Part shown: positions 58,191-64,000 of the stretch, piece by piece
How the letters are laid out: every line of letters starts with the position of its first letter
How positions within the stretch are numbered: position 1 is the first letter of the stretch
NCBI RefSeq assembly: GCF_002050515.1
Contig: NZ_LTAY01000010.1
Coordinates: 29,110-93,109 of the forward strand
DNA length: 64,000 bases
From: Clostridium thermobutyricum DSM 4928
Lineage (GTDB): Bacteria > Bacillota > Clostridia > Clostridiales > Clostridiaceae
Direction: 5' to 3'
Translations under genes and position numbers: made by a program
The notes under the pieces: generated by a model
Databases searched by the model: none
Told to the model about the DNA's origin: nothing
What the model saw: only the letters and a program-made list of their open reading frames with translations

Positions 58191-58373
58191 TAAAAACTTT
58201 ATAAAAATAAGTAATAGAATAAACATAATAATAAAAAATTCAATTCCAGTTACAATAATTTTAGTTATATTTGAAAGATCGTTAATATTCATACATAGTG
58301 CAAACATTATAGATGCTAAGAAGCTTGTTAAAAATATATAAAATATGTTTGATTTTCTGGCTATAAATTTCAT
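58185..58373 (-). CDS. Small two-helix membrane protein
   Basis: This 62-aa protein has two hydrophobic helices (about 10-29 and 37-60) and basic ends. AAAGGTGG lies 7 nt before the ATG, supporting expression. No family is recognised. Confidence 0.55.
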   Translation of the reverse strand: MKFIARKSNIFYIFLTSFLASIMFALCMNINDLSNITKIIVTGIEFFIIMFILLLIFIKFLK

Positions 58374-58477
58374 ATTAAACCACCTTTTTAATTAAAAATA
58401 ATTTTAATAAATAGAATATTTTATATCCTTATTTCTTGATTTAATTATAACTATGAACCTCTTTATAGGACAATTTA

Positions 58478-58993
58478 TTAATTCTTTTTAAATGTATTAT
58501 TTAAATAGTCTATAGCTTGTTGATAATTCATTGATAATGTAAAAAAACTAATCATAGGGACCTCAAAACCATTACTTTAAATTTGATAATAGATAAATCT
58601 ACGAAATAGATGGAAGCCTAATTGTTTTTTAAATTCTTTATAATTTTTAGGGTAAATATTTACAAAATTTATTCCGTTAAATTCAACAAATTTATAATTT
58701 TCAAATAAATTAATATCTAAAGAGTATGATCCGAATATAGAACACGAAGTTATTTTTTCTTCATCAAATATTAAACAAGGCTTATTATTAATAAAGACTA
58801 ATATACTTTTTATTGAATAATATATAAAAAATAAGAAAATTAAAAATAAAAAAATTGAAAAATAAATATTAAAATTTATAGTATTTAAAGTATAGTATAT
58901 ATCAATTAGTAATACTATTATAGCTATTGGGAAAATGGAATATATAAAAAATTTAAGTCTATTTTTATCATAATGTATTTCAACTTTATTCAT
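58478..58993 (-). pseudogene. STM3941-like membrane protein gene with in-frame stop
   Basis: The open part (58577-58993, 138 aa) has a short N-terminal strand, two membrane helices (about 14-33 and 42-68) and a PH-like region with NNKPCLIFDEEKITSCSIFG, the layout of STM3941-like proteins. A TAA at 58577-58579 stops it. The same frame then continues for 32 codons (SNGFEVPMISFFTLSMNYQQ, AIDYLNNTFKKN) to another stop at 58478, matching the P(I/M)ISxxTL end expected in that family. The stop is thus probably a nonsense mutation in a gene of about 171 codons. An AAGGAG site precedes the ATG. Confidence 0.6.
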
Positions 58994-59184
58994 TTTTGAC
59001 TCCTTCCTAAAGAAATAGTATTAATATAAAGATTTCATTATAAATTTATAATAAGAGATTTATTTTTACTTTTAATTCATTATATGATATTTAATTAAAA
59101 TATCAAATTTTATTTTATTAATATATTTGGTGTAGAGTTTATTACAAAATACTTATTTACTTATTCTAAATAAAACTATGTATA

Positions 59185-59763
59185 TTAATCTGAATTCTTT
59201 AAATTTTCAAATAAACTTACAAATGTATAAGCATCTGGAACAGGAGTACCTATCATTGCTTGAATTGAAGGTGTAAGATAACCATAAATAATTGCATTAA
59301 GTATTGGATTATCTAATCTTAATTTATTATAAAGGTTATTTATATTATTTAGTTTTTTATCAAATTCATCGAGTGAAATTTCATCAGAAATATATTTTTT
59401 TGTTGAAGTTTTTAATATTTCTATTAAATCATCTAATTTTTTTAAGAGAATTTGTTTATTGACTATATCTTCCTCTTCTAATAAAGGATATTTTTTTCAG
59501 TTGTTGATTTTAGTAATTTAAAATAATAAAAAAGTTTTTCAGCTTTTTTTATTATTTTTTTATGTGTTAATTTTTTTTTGAACATAGTTACTCATATCCT
59601 CTACAATATTAAAATTTAAAGAATCTACACCATATTCTAATGGAGTAGCAGTTAGGCATCTAACAGCAAAAGCAGCTGTTTCAAGTGCGCTTAATACTAT
59701 ACTATCTAACTTATAAAGTGTGTTCATTAATAATTCACTATTAATATTCTCTAATTTTTTCAT
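59185..59763 (-). pseudogene. Frameshifted gene of unknown family
   Basis: An AAAAAAGGAGAAA site and ATG at 59763 start MKKLENINSELLMNTLYKLD. The frame breaks in an A9 run near 59573 and again in an A7 run near 59494. Restoring both gives a continuous protein of about 190 aa ending SIQAMIGTPVPDAYTFVSLF, ENLKNSD. It has a charged central helical part and a Pro-rich C-terminus. Either a decaying gene or two homopolymer sequencing errors. Confidence 0.6.
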
Positions 59764-60143
59764 TAGAATTTCTCCTTTTTTAGTAGATTTAAAATTTATA
59801 TTAATCTTGTAAAAATGATATTATATGGAAGTTAAAGTATCAAATTATATATAATAATAGTTAAATGATTTGATTTATGTAAAGTTTAATTATATTGAAT
59901 TTAAGAATATATAAAACTAAATAATATATATTTAAAAGTAAATAGGTTTATTAAATAAATAAAAATAAGGAAAAAAACAAGTATTGTTTTATTGTAATTT
60001 AAATTTAAAATTGAATATAAATGGATTAGGATATATTTAATATTTAAATGTAAGGACATTTAATATAACTATGTGCGAATAATCAGAGTAAAAAAGCAAA
60101 TAGAAGGAATTTAAAAAATATATAAAAATTATAGTAAAATTTA
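59764..60143. other. AT-rich spacer
   Basis: No ORF, repeat or stable hairpin worth naming was seen. It holds the minus-strand ribosome site of the broken gene and the leader of the ArpU-like gene. Confidence 0.45.
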
Positions 60144-60509
60144 TTGGAATTAAAGATTTATTATAAAGTCAATAGATTATTACAAACATATAAAGCTAGA
60201 AAAGTTAAGATAATGAATTTAAGGCAAGAAAGAAATGCTTTTAATTATGATGAGGAAAGAGTTAAATTGATAACTAAAGAAGTCAATAATCTTAACTATT
60301 ATCAACAGAAAATTAAGAATGGACTACTAATATTAAATGAATCAGAAAGAGAAATAATATATAAGAGATATATGGATTTAGATTATATATTTAAAGGTAT
60401 GTTGGGATTGGGAATAGATTTAAATAAGAGCTATGCACTATTAAGCAAAGAATATAAAAATGCAATGTCCAAATTAAAAAGTTGGGAAGATGGTAAAGAG
60501 TTATATTAA
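60144..60509 (+). CDS. ArpU/RinA-like phage regulator remnant
   Basis: This 121-aa protein has a charged helical N-terminus and a C-terminal sigma region-4-like part, LNESEREIIYKRYMDLDYIF, then YALLSKEYKNAMSKLKSW. That is like late-transcription activators of Gram-positive phages. It has no good ribosome site at TTG 60144; ATG 60213 (MNLRQERNAF) is an alternative start. It is probably left over from the older element at tRNA-Arg. Confidence 0.5.
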   Translation: MELKIYYKVNRLLQTYKARKVKIMNLRQERNAFNYDEERVKLITKEVNNLNYYQQKIKNGLLILNESEREIIYKRYMDLDYIFKGMLGLGIDLNKSYALLSKEYKNAMSKLKSWEDGKELY

Positions 60510-60599
60510 AAATTGAATAACTAATAAACTATTGTAAAAGCATAATCATAATTAAATTGAGGAATAATAAAATTACTTTAATTTAAGGAGGAATTTACA

Positions 60600-60767
60600 A
60601 TGGTTAATCAAGAAGTTATAAACAGTGGTGAAATTTGTACAATGAGTGGAATATGGAGAAGTAAAAATGATGCACATACAGCTATAAGAATATTAGAAGG
60701 AGAAGTTATGCCTCAATTTAGAGACATGGATACTTCATGGGAAATGATACAACATTTACCTAAATAA
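60600..60767 (+). CDS. Small YjzC-like protein
   Basis: This 55-aa protein (MVNQEVINSGEICTMSGIWR, SKNDAHTAIRILEGEVMPQF, RDMDTSWEMIQHLPK) follows AGGAGG by 8 nt. The pattern of GExCxxSGxW, a central charged turn, then EGxxMP and W fits short YjzC-like proteins of Firmicutes. Function is unknown. A hairpin at 60785 follows. Confidence 0.6.
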   Translation: MVNQEVINSGEICTMSGIWRSKNDAHTAIRILEGEVMPQFRDMDTSWEMIQHLPK

Positions 60768-60784
60768 ACTGATTCGATATTATA

Positions 60785-60819
60785 ATAGTGAGTACTATTT
60801 AAATATAGTACTCACTATT
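60785..60819 (+). terminator. Hairpin after the YjzC-like gene
   Basis: A perfect 13-bp stem, ATAGTGAGTACTA and its complement, with an 8-nt loop; the T-run is short. Confidence 0.7.
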
Positions 60820-60969
60820 TATATAGTTAAATTTAGTATTTCTATTAAAATTATTTATAGAATTCAAACTCAAGAACACAGAATTAAAAAAGTATAACTC
60901 AAATGAATTAAGAGTTTTTTTTAGGGAATAACTAAATTTGTATAGATTATTTAAAAAAGGAGTGTTAAT

Positions 60970-62214
60970 ATGAGTTTTAATCCATTTAAAGAAAAGGTAG
61001 TTGATATAGAGTCAACAATTCAAAGTTGGGGTGAATTATATCCTAAACATTATAATAAAAATGAAGTAGATCCATATACTAAAACACGTATAATTCTTAT
61101 GAATGGAGCAGAGTTTGAATCAAACTGGTTTTCACATCAATTTTCAAGACATTGTACTGATAATGAGTTAAGAAGAGAAATAGCTGCTATTAGAAGAATT
61201 GAAAAACAACAACAGATGAAAATAAGTAATTTACGCCCATTAGATGAAACAATTTTGGAAACAACCATTAGTTATGAACAATTGGCAGTAGATTTAACAT
61301 GTGCATTAGCAAAAAGTGAAAAAGATAAAAATGTTAAAGCTTCTTTAGATTTTGCACTTCTTGAAGATTTTGATCATTTATATAGATATGCAGATTTATT
61401 AGAAATGGATCAAGGAGTAAAAGCAGAAAATTTAGTAGGACATTACACTGAAATAATGCCAGGACGTCCAACTATTGCTCACCATAGATGTCCACATGAT
61501 ACTATAAAAAAATTTACAGATTTCAATACAGCTGATTTAAGAACAAAATTAAACATAAATATAATAACAGCAGCTGAACAACAGACTATGAACTACTATA
61601 TGAATGTAAGTTCTTTATATAAAAATGATATAGGAAGAAAACTTTATTTAGAAATAGGAATGGTAGAAGAAGAGCACGTAACACAATATGCAAGCTTAAA
61701 AGATCCAAGATGTACTTGGTTAGAAGATCTTTTAATGCATGATTATACAGAAGCATATTTATATTATTCTTGTTACATGACCGAAAAAGATGAAAATATT
61801 AAAAAGATTTGGGAATATAGTTTATCACAAGAAATAGCTCAATTACATAAAGATGTTGAACTACTTAAAAAATATGAAAAGAAAGATTGGGAACAAGTAA
61901 TACCAAACGGTGAATTCCCTGAAATTTTAGAATTAAAATCAAATAAAGAATATTTAAGAGAAGTATTAAAAACAGCAAATATAACATCTGATAAAGATGG
62001 ATACGTGGATGTATCTAAATTAGGAAAAGATAGTGGATTCTATAAATATCAAGAAAAAGTCAATAAAAATCTAGATGAAGTTGTTAGTCATACTGTTATA
62101 GAGGACTATATAGATAAAAATGGAGAAGATTATAGATATCAAGAATCTCCTCATCCATTTCCAGAATTAGATGATAAAAAATCAGATAATACTACAGTTG
62201 GTAGAGTTAAATAA
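60970..62214 (+). CDS. Ferritin-like domain protein (414 aa), uncharacterised
   Basis: This cytoplasmic protein without signal peptide has helices resembling a diiron four-helix bundle: SYEQLAVDLTCALAKSEKDK (about 100-119), FALLEDFDHLYRYADLLEMD (about 125-145), LYLEIGMVEEEHVTQYASL (about 226-244) and EYSLSQEIAQLHKDVELLKK (about 278-297). The Glu and His residues in ExxH-like positions (EDFDH, EEEHV, QEIAQLH) could bind two metals. A conserved-looking PGRPTIAHHRCPHDTIKK (about 158-175) adds four His or Cys residues. The ~100-residue tail is charged and ends HPFPELDD. Oxidative-stress or metal handling is plausible but unproven. AAAGGAG precedes the ATG. Confidence 0.65.
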   Translation: MSFNPFKEKVVDIESTIQSWGELYPKHYNKNEVDPYTKTRIILMNGAEFESNWFSHQFSRHCTDNELRREIAAIRRIEKQQQMKISNLRPLDETILETTISYEQLAVDLTCALAKSEKDKNVKASLDFALLEDFDHLYRYADLLEMDQGVKAENLVGHYTEIMPGRPTIAHHRCPHDTIKKFTDFNTADLRTKLNINIITAAEQQTMNYYMNVSSLYKNDIGRKLYLEIGMVEEEHVTQYASLKDPRCTWLEDLLMHDYTEAYLYYSCYMTEKDENIKKIWEYSLSQEIAQLHKDVELLKKYEKKDWEQVIPNGEFPEILELKSNKEYLREVLKTANITSDKDGYVDVSKLGKDSGFYKYQEKVNKNLDEVVSHTVIEDYIDKNGEDYRYQESPHPFPELDDKKSDNTTVGRVK

Positions 62215-62252
62215 AAATACGAAATAATATAATAATTTTATTAAAAACAATT

Positions 62253-62285
62253 AAAAGCGTTAAGTAAATTTACTTAATGCTTTTT
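62253..62285 (+). terminator. Terminator of the ferritin-like gene
   Basis: A 16-bp stem (AAAAGCGTTAAGTAAA and TTTACTTAATGCTTTT) is followed by T-rich sequence. Confidence 0.85.
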
Positions 62286-62408
62286 AATTTTATAAATTAT
62301 CTGATTGCATTGTAAAATTAAATATTATACTTAATTATTAAGAAATAGTTTGTTAGATGAAAATGTATATAAATCGTAGTATAATATATCAGAAAAGGAG
62401 AGGATAGG

Positions 62409-63206
62409 GTGAATTCAAGAGATAAACAATGGAGAAAATTCGTATTTCAAGGAAGTCGGAAATTAATTTTAGAAGATAAGTTAGGATTTTTCTGGAAAAT
62501 AATATTTTTTTTAATTGCAATGATATCAGTAAAAATTATTTCAAAATTTGTTATAGGAATTGCTGGAATATATGTTGGATTATTAATTGGAGTTTTAATT
62601 GGAGTAATGATTAATATATTATTTGATAAATTCCTTTTGAATTCAGAAGAAATAGAGAGATCAGCAGCAATTAATAGTAGCAATGTAAGCTTTAAAGTTT
62701 ATATAAATTGTTTGATATGGAATGTTATATCAGGATTTATAAGATTAATTCCTGTTATATTTATATTTGATAAAGTAGCTTTATTAATATTATCTAAAAT
62801 TCAGGGAGCTCAAATTTCATTAGAAAAAATATTAGCATTAACTTTTACAAATTTACTTATTACAATAATAATGAGTTTTATAATAAAAATATTATTTTTA
62901 CCCGTTGATTATTTATTAATCCAAGAAAAAGAGACTAATTTTATTAAAGCTATTATAACATCTTTAAAAATGGTTAAAGAGAAATTTTTATCAACTATTT
63001 TGGTTATAATAATTTCAAATATACAAGTTTGGATTATTGGGATAATAGCCTTTATAGGATTAATATTAAGTGGATTTGGATTAATAACAATATTAGCATT
63101 TTTATTTGTAGTGGCAGCTTTAACTGCTTATTACAAATTTATAGAAATTAAATGGTATAAATTTTTATATGGAAGTTATATAAATAAAAAAGATAGAGAA
63201 GAATAA
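62409..63206 (+). CDS. Polytopic membrane protein, uncharacterised
   Basis: This 265-aa protein has about five to six hydrophobic helices (about 27-50, 53-73, 100-125, 140-165, 190-215, 220-245) and charged ends. The start is GTG 62409 after AAGGAGAGG. The pattern of Gly-rich helices with a cytoplasmic basic N-terminus resembles DUF975/glycerophosphoryl-type membrane proteins only loosely. No function is assigned. Confidence 0.6.
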   Translation: MNSRDKQWRKFVFQGSRKLILEDKLGFFWKIIFFLIAMISVKIISKFVIGIAGIYVGLLIGVLIGVMINILFDKFLLNSEEIERSAAINSSNVSFKVYINCLIWNVISGFIRLIPVIFIFDKVALLILSKIQGAQISLEKILALTFTNLLITIIMSFIIKILFLPVDYLLIQEKETNFIKAIITSLKMVKEKFLSTILVIIISNIQVWIIGIIAFIGLILSGFGLITILAFLFVVAALTAYYKFIEIKWYKFLYGSYINKKDREE

Positions 63207-63210
63207 ATTT

Positions 63211-63251
63211 AAAAGCTAAATCTAAACTAAAATTTAGATTTAGCTTTTTTG
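63211..63251 (+). terminator. Terminator of the membrane protein gene
   Basis: A 16-bp stem (AAAAGCTAAATCTAAA and its complement) with T6; it lies directly before the DUF488 gene. Confidence 0.85.
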
Positions 63252-63267
63252 AAAGGTGGAAATTATA

Positions 63268-63906
63268 GTGGACAGAAGAGTTATATATACTATAGGACAT
63301 TCAAATTATAGCTTAGAAACTTTAAATGGAATGATTAAAAAATATAATATTGATGTAATAGTTGATGTAAGAGGAACTCCATACTCTAAGTATAATATAC
63401 AATATAATTTAAACGTGATAAGAGAAAATTTAAAACAATTTGGATTAAGTTATATTTATATGGGAAAAGAGTTTGGAGCTCAAAGAGGAAAAAGAGAATA
63501 TTACATAAATGAAGGTTATGCAGATTTTAAAAAAGTAGTGAAAGATGATATGTTTAAAAAGGGAATAGAAAGATTAAAAGATGGTTGTGATAAAGGGTAT
63601 AAAATTTGTCTTTTAGGAGCAAAGCAAAATCCAATTGAATGCCATAGATTTGCATTAGTAGCATTAGCATTAGAAAAAGAAGGATTTGAAGTTAAAAATA
63701 TAGTACATAGTGGAGAGATAAAAAGTAATTATGAATTGGAAGAAGAACTTATAGATAGATACTTTGATAGAAATGATATAAATTTTTATTCTATTTTAGA
63801 TGGAGAAAAATCTAGAGAAGAGTATTTGAATGAATCAATAGAAAAAATGAATAGAGAAATAGGATTTAGACTTGAAAAACTTAAAGAAAAAGGATATAAA
63901 TTATAA
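63268..63906 (+). CDS. DUF488 family protein
   Basis: This 212-aa protein begins VIYTIGHSNYSLETLNGMIK and has IDVIVDVRGTPYSKYN (about 25-40), YIYMGKEFGAQRGKREYY (about 60-77) and ICLLGAKQNPIECHRFALV (about 116-134), the three conserved blocks of DUF488. The CH near the last block and the DVR motif are its invariant part. The biochemical role is unknown. GTG 63268 is preferred over GTG 63256 because AAAGGTGG overlaps the latter. Confidence 0.88.
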   Translation: MDRRVIYTIGHSNYSLETLNGMIKKYNIDVIVDVRGTPYSKYNIQYNLNVIRENLKQFGLSYIYMGKEFGAQRGKREYYINEGYADFKKVVKDDMFKKGIERLKDGCDKGYKICLLGAKQNPIECHRFALVALALEKEGFEVKNIVHSGEIKSNYELEEELIDRYFDRNDINFYSILDGEKSREEYLNESIEKMNREIGFRLEKLKEKGYKL

Positions 63907-64000
63907 AATTAATAGGTATGATTTATAGATAAAGTTTAATTATTAAATAAATAGGTTTATAAAAATATTTTAGTATTAATAGCTATAAGTTATATTTAAT

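Overview
The window is chromosomal DNA of a very AT-rich, low-GC Gram-positive anaerobe. Codon use (AGA for Arg, A/T third positions), strong GGAGG-type ribosome binding sites, a CIRCE-controlled groESL operon, a type IV pilus locus of clostridial layout, an NfnAB-like bifurcating oxidoreductase pair, a gltX T-box and a guanine riboswitch on guaB point to Clostridium sensu stricto, near C. perfringens or C. baratii. The species is an inference.

Layout. 0-8 kb: a VanZ-like membrane protein, nfnA-nfnB, an OGG1-type glycosylase, an O-antigen ligase-like protein, CIRCE and groES-groEL. 8-19 kb: a type IV pilus operon (pilB, pilC, two tandem pilins, prepilin peptidase, pilM, pilN, pilO, four minor pilins), with no pilT in view. 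19-25 kb: promoter and guanine riboswitch, guaB, guaA, pgi, a YqxD-like gene. 25-29 kb: a large repeat protein coupled to a lytic transglycosylase, rsuA-type pseudouridine synthase, and a candidate ~85-nt C-rich-loop small RNA. 29-36 kb: T-box and gltX facing glnS, a small Cys-rich protein, Mn/Fe superoxide dismutase and a radical SAM protein. 35-46 kb: a Qnr-like pentapeptide protein next to an AAC(3)-family acetyltransferase, pcrA-ligA, an orphan oligopeptide-binding-type protein, an uncharacterised 496-aa protein, then rph-rdgB-yfcE.

47.5-49.6 kb is an array of 21 tRNA genes containing a duplicated His-Gln-Lys-Leu block. The last tRNA, Arg(TCG), is the attachment site of an integrated element of about 7.8 kb (49.6-57.4 kb). 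This carries a tyrosine integrase and repressor on the minus strand, then Cro-like and excisionase-like regulators, an HUH Rep endonuclease, small ORFs, a sigma-like regulator, a lone HK97-type major capsid protein, a G-rich cos-like sequence and a MazF/PemK-type toxin. No portal, terminase, protease or tail genes are present, so it looks like a phage satellite rather than a prophage. A second 3' tRNA-Arg copy closes it at 57,379-57,422. Beyond this lie the C-terminal remnant of another integrase and several broken genes (57.5-60.5 kb), suggesting an older, decaying element at the same site. The window ends with a ferritin-like protein, a membrane protein and a DUF488 protein.

No rRNA gene, CRISPR array or intact insertion sequence was seen.
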